Of a DNA stretch of 9,716 bases, positions 1-6,436 are shown in pieces (the stretch's first letter is position 1; every line of letters begins with the position of its first letter). The position numbers and the translations under genes are program-made. The notes under the pieces are model-generated. The model was not told the origin of the DNA and ran no database searches. It was given only the letters and a program-made list of their open reading frames with translations. This stretch comes from Ruminococcaceae bacterium UBA1213 (GTDB lineage: Bacteria; Bacillota; Clostridia; Oscillospirales; Acutalibacteraceae): positions 1 to 9,716 of the forward strand of contig DBXL01000214.1 of the NCBI GenBank assembly GCA_002309275.1. Direction: 5' to 3'.

Positions 1-1211
1 AATAGCATATTATCAAGTTTCTCTGTCAACTTTTTCTTTGAATCATCGCTGAATCTTGAAGAACTCTGTATCAGCTCACGGCACGACTTCCTGATATCTG
101 TCAGCATTTTTTCCGCCATATTCATAACTTCATCTGTACAGATCTCTTTTCCGTATATAATCCCGAGTTCCTCGGGAAGATTGTCAGAGATAAACTGCTT
201 GCTCTTTTTCTGAAGTTCCGTTTCCTTGTTCACAAGAGATGAAAAACCGTCCTGACTGCTCGGCGGAAGTGCATTGTTATATGTAAATATCACACAGGCA
301 AGTGTATAATCCTTGAGAGCACGGAGGTTTTCAGAAGTGAATAATTCATCTGTTTTTTTCGCACTTCCCTCATCATAGAGGATGATCTTATCCTCGCTGA
401 AACCGAATGACTCAAATATCAGGTCAACATTGATATTCTTGAACATCTTTTTCAGTTCGTTTCTTGAATAAAGTTTGTAATGCTTTTCGACATTTAATTT
501 GTCTTTTGAATCCAGCATTGTGCAAATGATATCGTTTACGATACTGACTGCTGACTGGGCTCTTTCAAGAGTATTTGTTTCTTTTTCGTCTATTATTGAA
601 ATAGTGTTTTTAATGATATCCCCGACCATTTCAGAACCATTAGCAGACTTTGTGAAGTTTTCCTTCATATTTCCCATTGTATTTATCCCGAAAAGATAAA
701 GTCTGTTGATCGAGGTATCAGCCACATCAGGCATTACTTCAAAATTGAAAAAGGAGGAAACTCCATATTCCTGATAGATCATTCCCATTGCGGCAATAAG
801 CTCATCTGTAGTATTGCACTGTTCTATCATCGCTGCAATCGGCATAAGCGGAGTAACTCCGACAGCTTCTCTCGCATCAATATCCATATACTGCTCATAC
901 AGAGTCTTTATCTGAGTTTCTTCAGCGGTTTTTCCATCTTTGCAGCAGCGATCCACGATTGCAGAAATATCCTTTTCAAGTTCCTCATGGATCTGATCCA
1001 TTCTGGTGTAACTATCGCTGTCATACGGTACCTGAGCCATTGTCAGAAAATCATAATTGACATATTCATAAAAATCCTCGCCGGGTTTCGGTCTTTCAGC
1101 TATTGCAGCTGTTTGTTCCGGCTGTGTCATAACAGGTTCCTCGGGAGCGCAGGCACACAGCCCCGCTGTCATGACCATCGAAAGCAGCAGCGGCACAACT
1201 TTTTTCTTCAT
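1..1211 (-). CDS. M13-family (PepO/neprilysin-like) metallopeptidase lipoprotein, 3' end outside window
   Basis: The frame is open from an ATG at 1211 to the window edge (403 codons seen). The N-terminus MKKKVVPLLLSMVMTAG is a lipoprotein signal peptide followed by LCAC; Cys21 is the likely lipidated residue, so the protein should be anchored on the outer face of the membrane. Residues ~42-56 (RPKPGEDFYEYVNYDFL) match the M13 N-terminal signature 'PGDDFYxYVNxxWL'. Around residues 345-400, PEELGIIYG and DIRKSCRELI followed by a lysine-rich helix match the conserved stretch of the M13 N-terminal domain that precedes the catalytic domain. The family are zinc oligopeptidases of ~650-700 residues; the HExxH site would lie in the missing C-terminal part, so activity cannot be judged. 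A ribosome binding site (AGAAAGG, complement of 1221-1227) lies 9 nt before the ATG. The gene is divergent from the operon on the right and probably unrelated to it. It may be read from the promoter at 1438-1466 together with the small frame at 1265-1405. Confidence 0.9.
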   Translation of the reverse strand, partial: MKKKVVPLLLSMVMTAGLCACAPEEPVMTQPEQTAAIAERPKPGEDFYEYVNYDFLTMAQVPYDSDSYTRMDQIHEELEKDISAIVDRCCKDGKTAEETQIKTLYEQYMDIDAREAVGVTPLMPIAAMIEQCNTTDELIAAMGMIYQEYGVSSFFNFEVMPDVADTSINRLYLFGINTMGNMKENFTKSANGSEMVGDIIKNTISIIDEKETNTLERAQSAVSIVNDIICTMLDSKDKLNVEKHYKLYSRNELKKMFKNINVDLIFESFGFSEDKIILYDEGSAKKTDELFTSENLRALKDYTLACVIFTYNNALPPSSQDGFSSLVNKETELQKKSKQFISDNLPEELGIIYGKEICTDEVMNMAEKMLTDIRKSCRELIQSSSRFSDDSKKKLTEKLDNML

Positions 1212-1264
1212 TTGCAACATCCTTTCTGTCCGTTTTTTTAAAATACCATTGTCACTAAACATTA

Positions 1265-1405
1265 CTAAAATTCTATCACTTCGCTCTTTTTTTCAATAAT
1301 TTCCATGCTATGCTTCACATTCAGACAGCAGGCTTTATATTCATCACCAACAGCTTTCTTTATCTCGTCAGTGATGAACTTGATATATCCATGTTGTTTC
1401 TGCAT
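1265..1405 (-). CDS. Possible small protein of 46 aa upstream of the M13 peptidase gene
   Basis: This is a 46-codon frame on the minus strand, start ATG at 1405 and stop TAG at 1265, beginning MQKQHGYIKFITDEI and ending KKSEVIEF. An AGGAGA ribosome binding site (complement of 1421-1426) sits ~15 nt before the ATG, longer than usual. A TGA four codons upstream prevents a longer form. A good promoter (1438-1466) lies directly before it, and the peptidase gene begins 53 nt after its stop, so the two could be one transcription unit. There is no signal peptide, membrane segment or metal site; a Cys-Cys pair is at residues 26-27. The product resembles the start of a longer helical protein, perhaps a truncated gene or a leader peptide. 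I do not recognise the family. The frame could also be untranslated 5' leader of the peptidase mRNA. Confidence 0.45.
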   Translation of the reverse strand: MQKQHGYIKFITDEIKKAVGDEYKACCLNVKHSMEIIEKKSEVIEF

Positions 1406-1480
1406 TGAGTATAATCATTCTCTCCTTCACAATTTTTATTATAAAACAAAAAACGACAATTTACAACCTCATTGAGTATA
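1403..1480. repeat. 11-bp direct repeat CATTGAGTATA flanking the leftward promoter
   Basis: CATTGAGTATA occurs exactly at 1403-1413 and again at 1470-1480, 67 bp apart (about six helical turns), bracketing the leftward promoter. On the minus strand it reads TATACTCAATG and the promoter-proximal copy contains the ATG of the 46-codon frame. It could be a paired protein-binding site or a chance or duplication remnant; the sequence alone does not decide. Confidence 0.35.
1438..1466 (-). promoter_or_regulatory. Leftward sigma-A type promoter
   Basis: On the minus strand, TTGTAA (complement of 1461-1466, 4/6 to consensus) is followed by a 17-nt spacer and a perfect TATAAT (complement of 1438-1443). 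The predicted start of transcription is around 1430, just before the AGGAGA at 1421-1426. It would drive the 46-codon frame and probably the M13 peptidase gene. The spacer contains TTGTCG, also present in the rightward promoter spacer. Confidence 0.6.
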
Positions 1481-1545
1481 TTGGAATTCATAAAAAATAA
1501 TACACAAATCTCGATTTACAGATTCATGCATTATTTCATTTCCAT

Positions 1546-1634
1546 TCAATCGGACAATACTTTCCTGTATTCTTCCTGTTCAAGCTCTGCTTTCAAATTT
1601 CTTCTTTCAGGCGTTTTTTTTCAGACTTGCTCAT
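1546..1634 (-). pseudogene. Possible remnant of a short charged-helix protein, frameshifted
   Basis: On the minus strand an ATG at 1634 begins MSKSEKKRLKEEI and then hits a TGA. In the adjacent frame, from just before that stop, the reading is LKAELEQEEYRKVLSD and then a TGA at 1546. A single-base change at the ATTTGAAAG junction would join both into one strongly helical Lys/Glu-rich peptide of ~29 residues. No good ribosome binding site precedes it. This suggests a decayed small gene, but such short composition-based similarity can arise by chance in A-rich DNA. Confidence 0.22.
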
Positions 1635-1663
1635 TCATAATTAATTTAAAGCGAGTGGCAGAA

Positions 1664-1692
1664 TTGACAAATTTGTCGAAAAATAGTATAAT
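1664..1692 (+). promoter_or_regulatory. Perfect-consensus sigma-A promoter of the Hsp70/HerA operon
   Basis: TTGACA at 1664-1669 and TATAAT at 1687-1692 are both perfect matches to the housekeeping consensus and are separated by exactly 17 nt. Transcription should start near 1699, giving a ~50-nt leader before the ATG at 1751. Its position inside the upward extension of the first reading frame argues against any start before ~1700. A promoter this strong on an accessory operon suggests either constitutive expression or tight repression. Confidence 0.85.
1666..1677. promoter_or_regulatory. Candidate operator: 12-bp perfect palindrome over the -35 region
   Basis: GACAAATTTGTC is a perfect inverted repeat with no spacer. 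It overlaps four bases of the -35 hexamer and the first part of the spacer of the rightward promoter, the classic position for a repressor dimer that blocks RNA polymerase. A related TTGTCG half-site lies in the leftward promoter spacer. No regulator gene is present in the window, so the binding protein is unknown. Confidence 0.45.
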
Positions 1693-1708
1693 TGTGATAT
1701 GTATTTAT

Positions 1709-1726
1709 GAATATACTAAAATATTC
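1709..1726 (+). other. Weak AT-rich inverted repeat in the 5' leader
   Basis: GAATAT and ATATTC form a perfect 6-bp inverted repeat around the 6-nt loop ACTAAA, about 10-27 nt after the predicted transcription start. The stem has one G-C pair at its base, so it would be unstable as RNA; it may instead be a DNA-binding site. Support is limited to the symmetry. Confidence 0.2.
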
Positions 1727-1739
1727 TATGGTGAGCTAC

Positions 1740-1745
1740 AGGAGG
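1740..1745 (+). promoter_or_regulatory. Ribosome binding site fixing the start of the first operon gene
   Basis: AGGAGG, a perfect anti-16S match, lies 5 nt before the ATG at 1751. It selects this ATG over earlier in-frame starts, which would lie upstream of the mapped promoter. Confidence 0.85.
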
Positions 1746-1750
1746 TTATT

Positions 1751-2653
1751 ATGGGAATTAAAGAAAATGATTTAGAGGGATTGATTTTGGATTTGCTTGA
1801 TAAATCAACTGCGGTAAGAAAAAAAATAGTAAAAATTTGTTCGGAATCTCAAGGCTCAAATATGGCTGTCCGTACAAATGCAGGTCATTTCAGTGAACAA
1901 AAGACGGGACTTTTTGATAGAAAAAAAATATCATCTTTGGAAGCAACCGTAGAGCAGTTGAAAAGTCAGCTTAAACAGACGTATGACAAAATGCAGGAAT
2001 ATAAAAACTACTCTGTAAAACTCCAATCGGAATGCAGTAAACTTGAAACTGAAAACGGCGGTCTTGAAAATGAAATTTCTGCTTTGAAAAAAGAAATAAA
2101 GGAAGTAAAACTTGAATCTGAAAGACGTTTAAAAGATTATGAACGTGAAAATGAAAATTTAAAAGAAGTTGAAAAGTCTTTGTCATCTTCTCTTGAAAAA
2201 GTAAATAATAATTTCAGAATATTGAAAGAGCATTTTTTTAATCCCGTTACGTTGCTTGACCGTTATAAATCTCTGTCAATATCGGTAAGAACAGGGCTTT
2301 CAGATGTTATATGTGATAAAAATGAAATACTTTTTATTGCGTCCTGTTCCACACCCGACCATTTGAAAGCGATATGGACATATACGAAAAAGCTTGCCGG
2401 CAATAACAACGATACTGCGGCAGTTGAAGTATTAAAGGATATTTTCGATTATTTTTTTGATGTATTTAACGAATCACTTGGTGAACCTATATATGTTCGG
2501 GATGACGTTGAAACAGGCTGGTTATTTGATGACGATGAATATGACAGATATATCGGAAGTGCTACTTCGGGAAAAATTACGCAGGTGATATTGAGAGGTT
2601 ATAAATCATTAAATACCGGAGCTGTTATTTGCCGTTCGTTAGTTCGTGTATAA
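1751..2653 (+). CDS. Coiled-coil protein with GrpE-like C-terminal segment; putative exchange factor or adaptor for the operon's Hsp70
   Basis: First gene of the operon, 300 aa. The start is set by AGGAGG 5 nt upstream; the frame is open further upstream but that part precedes the promoter. Residues 1-55 are a mixed region, residues ~60-155 a long Lys/Glu/Leu/Ser coiled coil (KISSLEATVEQLKSQLK onward), and residues ~160-300 a globular domain. The last 27 residues contain GKITQVILRGYK and end in CRSLVRV. This resembles the GrpE C-terminal beta domain, which reads 'GTIxEVLQKGYK...RPAxVKV' in the bacterial exchange factor. A long helical dimerisation stalk followed by a small beta domain is also GrpE's layout. 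An Hsp70-family ATPase is encoded four genes downstream, so nucleotide exchange on it is a natural hypothesis. The similarity is partial and seen by eye, and the region between coil and beta segment is larger than in GrpE. It could instead be a structural adaptor. There is no signal peptide or membrane segment. Confidence 0.75.
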   Translation: MGIKENDLEGLILDLLDKSTAVRKKIVKICSESQGSNMAVRTNAGHFSEQKTGLFDRKKISSLEATVEQLKSQLKQTYDKMQEYKNYSVKLQSECSKLETENGGLENEISALKKEIKEVKLESERRLKDYERENENLKEVEKSLSSSLEKVNNNFRILKEHFFNPVTLLDRYKSLSISVRTGLSDVICDKNEILFIASCSTPDHLKAIWTYTKKLAGNNNDTAAVEVLKDIFDYFFDVFNESLGEPIYVRDDVETGWLFDDDEYDRYIGSATSGKITQVILRGYKSLNTGAVICRSLVRV

Positions 2654-2655
2654 AT

Positions 2656-2660
2656 GGAGG
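2656..2660 (+). promoter_or_regulatory. Ribosome binding site that decides the ATPase start
   Basis: GGAGG lies 5 nt before the ATG at 2666, the same spacing as for the first gene. The earlier in-frame ATG at 2654 overlaps this site itself and has no Shine-Dalgarno of its own, so 2666 is preferred. Confidence 0.75.
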
Positions 2661-2665
2661 ATATT

Positions 2666-5623
2666 ATGGAAAGGTCAAGTGATTTTTTTCTTGATAAAAA
2701 TATCATGTATTTATCTCAGAATCTGAAATTTAGGAATGGAGATAAGATTGCTGTCAAAGATTTTTATCTGTTGCATATCACAAATGTATGCTATGATGAG
2801 CAGGCTCCCAAAAAAGAAGCTCTTGAAAATGTATTGTCCTCTCTTAAAATGGAAGGAATCAATTTTGTTTTTCTGATAGTCGGTCATAAAGAAAAGGTTA
2901 ATTTTTATTACGGTATATCCAGAGATATTAGCTGTGATAAGGAACTTGATTTTGAGATAAAGGATATTGGAGATAATATTCTCATGCCGTCCATTCAGGG
3001 GAATTTTCGAGGAAGCCGTGTAAGGTCGCTTACAAGCAATGAGAAAAAGAATATACTTGAAATTCTGGAAGAAATGCCGGAAACAGGAATCATAGAGGGC
3101 GTTCCGGGGGCTAATAAAGATGATGAAAAATATCAGGGAATAGACAGGCTTATCAATGTAATGTACGGAGATTCCTATTGTTTTCTTGTGGTTGCCAAGC
3201 CCTTGAATACTGACGATATTGGCATGATACAGGATAATCTTTATAAATTTTATGATAATAATGCTCCGTTTGCTAAATTGAACATTCAGACAGGAAAAGG
3301 AAGCAATACGGGAAAATCCGATTCCTACACCACAGGAAAAAGCAAGACTGACGGTTCATCTGGCTCGACAACTGATTCAAACGGAACGTCTGAAAGTGAT
3401 ACTCATACCGATGGTGAGAATTGGAGTAAAACAAAAGGTACCTCACACAGCAACGGAGAAAATACAGGCAGCAGCAGTAACAGTAAAACTTCATCACAAA
3501 GCGGTTCGGAAAGTAAGAGTGACGGAAAAAGCTTTTCCGATTCTCATCAGAAAGGAACCAATTCTTCTTCATCAAAAACAATAGGTACAAGCACTTCTAA
3601 AACAGAAAGCGAAAGTACAACAAACGGCACAAATTCAGGTACTTCCGAATCAAATACTTCTACGGTTGAATATGTCAACAGGAAAATACAGGATTTTATG
3701 AAATTCATGGACGATATCGTATTTCCACGTCTTGATTACGGAAAAGGAAAAGGAACTTTTCTTACATCAATGTGTGTATTTGCCTCTGAGCCGACATCAC
3801 TCCAAAAAATCAAAAATACCGTTACGGCATTGTATTCGGGAGAGAATGGAAATAAAATTCCGTTGCAGGCGTTCAATATATGTCAGGCAGCAAAAAATTC
3901 CTTTGCTTCGTTTCAGCTGCCTGCGGGAATTTATGAAGAACAGGGAAATGATAAATATCTTGCACATTTTGCAATGCATCATCTTGTCAACGAAAAAGGT
4001 CTTTCATGTATAGGCAACTGGATTACAACCAATGAATTGGGAATGATAGCGGGACTTCCGCAAAAAGAGGTTGTCGGATTGAGTCTGAATGAAGAAGTGG
4101 AATTTGGACTGAACTTTGAAAAGCCTCAGCAAATTGATAACAGGATTGAGTTGGGTTATCTGATACAGAACGGAAATGCACTTGAAGAAAGCTTTGTATA
4201 TCTTGATAAAGCCGACCTTGACAAACATATTTTTGTAGCAGGCGTAACGGGCAGCGGAAAAACCACTACCTGTCAAACGATACTTGATGAAGCCGATATA
4301 CCTTTTCTTGTCATAGAGCCTGCAAAGACAGAATACAGAGTAATGCTGCATAAGCATAAAGATTTAATGATTTTCACGTTGGGCGATAATCAGACAACAC
4401 CGCTGCGTATGAATCCTTTGATGTTCTATAAATATGAAAGTATCACCTCAAGAGCTGATATGCTTTGTGCCTGCATAGAATCTGCATTTGATATGGAAGC
4501 AGCAATACCTCAGATAATCGAACAGGCAATATACAGGAGTTATGAAGAAAAGGGCTGGAATATCTATACAAACAGGAATTATAAATATAAAAATCCGTTT
4601 GACGGTACGGGAAAAGCATTTCCTACTATATCCGACCTGATTTTGAATTGTGAAAAAGTAGTCAATGAACAAGGCTTTGATGAACGTCTGAAAAATGATT
4701 ACATAGGCTCAATTAAAGCCAGACTGCTCGGACTGACAAGCGGCGGAAAAGGTTTTTTGCTCAATACGCATACGTCAGTTGATTTTATTGAACTGCTTGA
4801 CCATAAAGTTGTTTTTGAACTTGAAAATATCCGGAGCAGTGCCGAAAAATCTCTTATCATGGGATTTATTCTCATCAATCTTTCGGAGGCTATCCGTGAA
4901 AAATACAAGGATAAAGGGAAATTTCAGCATATTACGCTTGTAGAGGAAGCTCACAGACTGCTCAGCAAACATTCTCCGGGGGATAATCCGAGTAAAAAGC
5001 AAAGTGTGGAGATGTTTTCCGATATGCTTGCGGAAATAAGAAAGTACGGTGAATCTTTGGTAATCGTTGACCAGATTCCCAATAAACTGACACCTGATGT
5101 TTTGAAAAATACAAATACAAAGATCATTCACAGAATTTTTGCGGCTGATGATAAAGAGGCTGTCGGCAATACGGTAATGCTGAAAGATGAACAAAAAGAG
5201 TTTCTTTCCAATCTCCCGACAGGACGTGCAGTGTATTTTTCAACGGGGACGGAAAAGGCAATTCAAATTCAGATAAAGCCGTCAACGAACACTTCAGCCG
5301 AACCGCCGTCTGATGAGGGAATATGCAGAAGTGTATATTCCTATTATCTTGAAAATTATCAAAAAGGTCTGTATATGGGATTGGAATTGTTTGAAGAAAT
5401 GCCGACGGATAAGCAATTTGAATGTATCAGGGAGTTGAATGGCGGTCTTGTGAATTTGTGGAGTATTGAGTTTGCAGAAAATGACGGAACGCTTTCGGCA
5501 GAAACAAGGCAGGATATTCAGCGAATAGCAGATACAATAGGTGCAGAATGTCTTGCAAATTATATGATTTGTTATGAAAAAGCAAACGGATTACGGAAAT
5601 ATATAGTCAGATGTTTTATGTAA
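2666..5623 (+). CDS. HerA/DUF87-type (VirB4-like) P-loop ATPase with long Ser-rich linker
   Basis: 985 aa from the ATG at 2666. Residues 1-~205 form an N-terminal domain I do not recognise. Residues ~209-333 are a low-complexity linker of Ser, Thr, Gly, Asn and Lys. Residues ~334-520 lead into the ATPase core. Walker A is GVTGSGKTT (526-534, Lys532). LVIEPAKTEYR follows, a typical HerA/DUF87 segment. Walker B is ITLVEEAHRLL (Glu760/Glu761, His763). VDQIPNKL (801-808) and NTNTKIIHRI (815-824, with Arg823 a candidate trans-acting finger) complete the HerA/FtsK-family pattern. A ~105-residue helical tail follows (ending YIVRCFM). Family members assemble as hexameric rings that move DNA or protein. 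The catalytic residues look intact, so it should hydrolyse ATP. No transmembrane segment is obvious. The gene starts 12 nt after its upstream neighbour and is followed 13 nt later by the membrane-type protein gene. Its partner and substrate are unknown; no nuclease (NurA, Sir2, DUF4297) is visible nearby. Confidence 0.9.
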   Translation: MERSSDFFLDKNIMYLSQNLKFRNGDKIAVKDFYLLHITNVCYDEQAPKKEALENVLSSLKMEGINFVFLIVGHKEKVNFYYGISRDISCDKELDFEIKDIGDNILMPSIQGNFRGSRVRSLTSNEKKNILEILEEMPETGIIEGVPGANKDDEKYQGIDRLINVMYGDSYCFLVVAKPLNTDDIGMIQDNLYKFYDNNAPFAKLNIQTGKGSNTGKSDSYTTGKSKTDGSSGSTTDSNGTSESDTHTDGENWSKTKGTSHSNGENTGSSSNSKTSSQSGSESKSDGKSFSDSHQKGTNSSSSKTIGTSTSKTESESTTNGTNSGTSESNTSTVEYVNRKIQDFMKFMDDIVFPRLDYGKGKGTFLTSMCVFASEPTSLQKIKNTVTALYSGENGNKIPLQAFNICQAAKNSFASFQLPAGIYEEQGNDKYLAHFAMHHLVNEKGLSCIGNWITTNELGMIAGLPQKEVVGLSLNEEVEFGLNFEKPQQIDNRIELGYLIQNGNALEESFVYLDKADLDKHIFVAGVTGSGKTTTCQTILDEADIPFLVIEPAKTEYRVMLHKHKDLMIFTLGDNQTTPLRMNPLMFYKYESITSRADMLCACIESAFDMEAAIPQIIEQAIYRSYEEKGWNIYTNRNYKYKNPFDGTGKAFPTISDLILNCEKVVNEQGFDERLKNDYIGSIKARLLGLTSGGKGFLLNTHTSVDFIELLDHKVVFELENIRSSAEKSLIMGFILINLSEAIREKYKDKGKFQHITLVEEAHRLLSKHSPGDNPSKKQSVEMFSDMLAEIRKYGESLVIVDQIPNKLTPDVLKNTNTKIIHRIFAADDKEAVGNTVMLKDEQKEFLSNLPTGRAVYFSTGTEKAIQIQIKPSTNTSAEPPSDEGICRSVYSYYLENYQKGLYMGLELFEEMPTDKQFECIRELNGGLVNLWSIEFAENDGTLSAETRQDIQRIADTIGAECLANYMICYEKANGLRKYIVRCFM
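3290..3664 (+). repeat. Ser/Thr/Gly/Asn low-complexity coding tract inside the ATPase gene
   Basis: This encodes residues ~209-333 of the ATPase. Short degenerate units recur, for example NGTSESDT, KGTSHSNG, IGTSTSKT and SGTSESNT, giving an alternating S-x-S pattern. The DNA is not a clean tandem repeat; codons vary between units, which argues for selection on the amino-acid composition and not recent slippage. The frame stays intact throughout. Confidence 0.8.
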
Positions 5624-5636
5624 AGGAGAATGGAAT

Positions 5637-6434
5637 ATGGGATTTTGGAGTAGTGTAGGAAGTTTTATCAGCAGTGTAGGAAGTGCAATAAGCAGCGGTT
5701 TGAGTGCTGTCGGAAGTGCGATATGCAGAGGTGTGAGTGCACTTTGTACAGCAATCGCAGGAACATCTTTGGGCAGTGCCATAGGCGGTGTTGTATCAAA
5801 GCTTGTCACTACGATAGGAGTTGCCTTTCCTCCGCTTGAAATTATAAATGCCATTATTATAGTAGCATCTATTGTAGCTAAAATTGCAGAAGCTATCGGT
5901 ATCAAGGAAAAGGATAAAGATGAGCCTGACGAACTTGCCATGAAGGCTGAAAAATCGGATAAAAAGCCCGAAGATTTTGATTCAACAGAGGCTTATATAA
6001 AATACCTTCAGAAAGAAATCGAGCTGACCGATGAAGATAAAGAAAAACTTGAAAATATGGACGATGAAAAGCGTTCTGCTTATCGTGCAACGGGTACATA
6101 TCTTTATACAAAGTGTATCAATGAAAAACTCGGATTTGATACAACAGGAATGAAAAATCCCGAATTGATAGGAATTACAACCGATATTTTAACAGACCTT
6201 GCCAAATTGAATAAAATACTTTCTCCGTCAGATTTTGTTGTATATAGCAAACATTTGCAGTCGGCAGGATTATCACTTGATGATTTTTCCAATTATCTGC
6301 ATAACACTTGTAAAGACGCAAAAATAGATAAAAAAGTTCAGAACGCTATCGCAGGAGCAATGTTTGAGATTGATCCGTCTGTTTCCGAATCGGACATAGA
6401 ACGTAAACTGACAGAACTGAATATAGAGGTTTAA
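5637..6434 (+). CDS. Gly/Ser-zipper membrane-type N-terminus plus helical acidic C-terminal domain; unknown, putative effector or membrane anchor
   Basis: 265 aa, start at 5637 with AAAGGAG 8 nt upstream, 13 nt after the ATPase stop. Residues ~4-45 are small-residue rich with a heptad-like pattern (SSVGSFI, SSVGSAI, SSGLSAV) continuing through GTSLGSAIGGVVSKL. A hydrophobic stretch NAIIIVASIVAKIAEAI (~71-88) follows, then a Lys/Asp/Glu-rich hinge (~90-115) and a soluble, mainly helical domain to residue 265. Gly/Ser/Ala zippers are typical of helices that pack in membranes and of some pore-forming or bacteriocin-like peptides. There is no cleavable signal peptide. Its place in the operon between the ATPase and the Hsp70 suggests a component handled by them, such as a membrane-inserting effector kept soluble by the chaperone, or an anchor for the complex. 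I do not recognise the family; function is inference from composition. Confidence 0.75.
   Translation: MGFWSSVGSFISSVGSAISSGLSAVGSAICRGVSALCTAIAGTSLGSAIGGVVSKLVTTIGVAFPPLEIINAIIIVASIVAKIAEAIGIKEKDKDEPDELAMKAEKSDKKPEDFDSTEAYIKYLQKEIELTDEDKEKLENMDDEKRSAYRATGTYLYTKCINEKLGFDTTGMKNPELIGITTDILTDLAKLNKILSPSDFVVYSKHLQSAGLSLDDFSNYLHNTCKDAKIDKKVQNAIAGAMFEIDPSVSESDIERKLTELNIEV
5649..5711 (+). repeat. 21-nt tandem repeat encoding the Gly/Ser zipper
   Basis: Units at 5649-5669 and 5670-5690 share 15 of 21 bases, with AGTGTAGGAAGT identical in both. A more diverged third unit is at 5691-5711. They encode successive heptads SSVGSFI, SSVGSAI and SSGLSAV at residues 5-25. The period of seven residues matches two helical turns, so the repeat builds one continuous small-residue face on a helix. 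Confidence 0.65.
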
Positions 6435-6436
6435 AA

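Larger units (their letters stand above)
1406..1750. other. Divergent intergenic region
   Basis: This AT-rich stretch of 345 bases separates the leftward peptidase unit from the rightward operon. It holds the leftward promoter (1438-1466), a possible decayed minus-strand frame (1546-1634), the rightward consensus promoter (1664-1692) with its palindrome, a weak 5'-leader hairpin (1709-1726) and the first ribosome binding site of the operon (1740-1745). I see no terminator hairpin, tRNA, small RNA signature or riboswitch in it. Confidence 0.75.

Noticed and set aside
499..1241. Plus-strand frames at 499-699 and 987-1241
   Set aside because: Both lie opposite the M13 peptidase frame, which has a signal peptide, ribosome binding site and family motifs.
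1472..1750. Upstream extension of the first operon reading frame to 1472
   Set aside because: The perfect promoter at 1664-1692 lies inside it, and AGGAGG sits 5 nt before the ATG at 1751. The extension is also low in charged residues, unlike the rest of the protein, and looks non-coding.
2654..2665. ATG at 2654 as start of the HerA-like ATPase
   Set aside because: It overlaps the GGAGG that serves the ATG at 2666 and has no ribosome binding site of its own.
3290..3664. Tandem DNA repeat or CRISPR-like array
   Set aside because: The repetition is in amino-acid composition only; there are no equal-length repeats with spacers, and the frame is continuous coding sequence.
4775..5194. 139-codon minus-strand frame over the ATPase Walker B region
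   Set aside because: It is the shadow of a strongly conserved ATPase core; the composition is typical of antisense reading.
2666..5623. Conjugation coupling or VirB4 protein of an integrative element
   Set aside because: The ATPase core is related, but no relaxase, VirB/Tra partners, integrase or att sites are present in the window, so a conjugative role is not supported.
5637..6434. Bacteriocin precursor
   Set aside because: At 265 aa with a large soluble C-terminal domain, no leader cleavage site and no export or immunity genes, it does not fit, although the N-terminal zipper looks similar.
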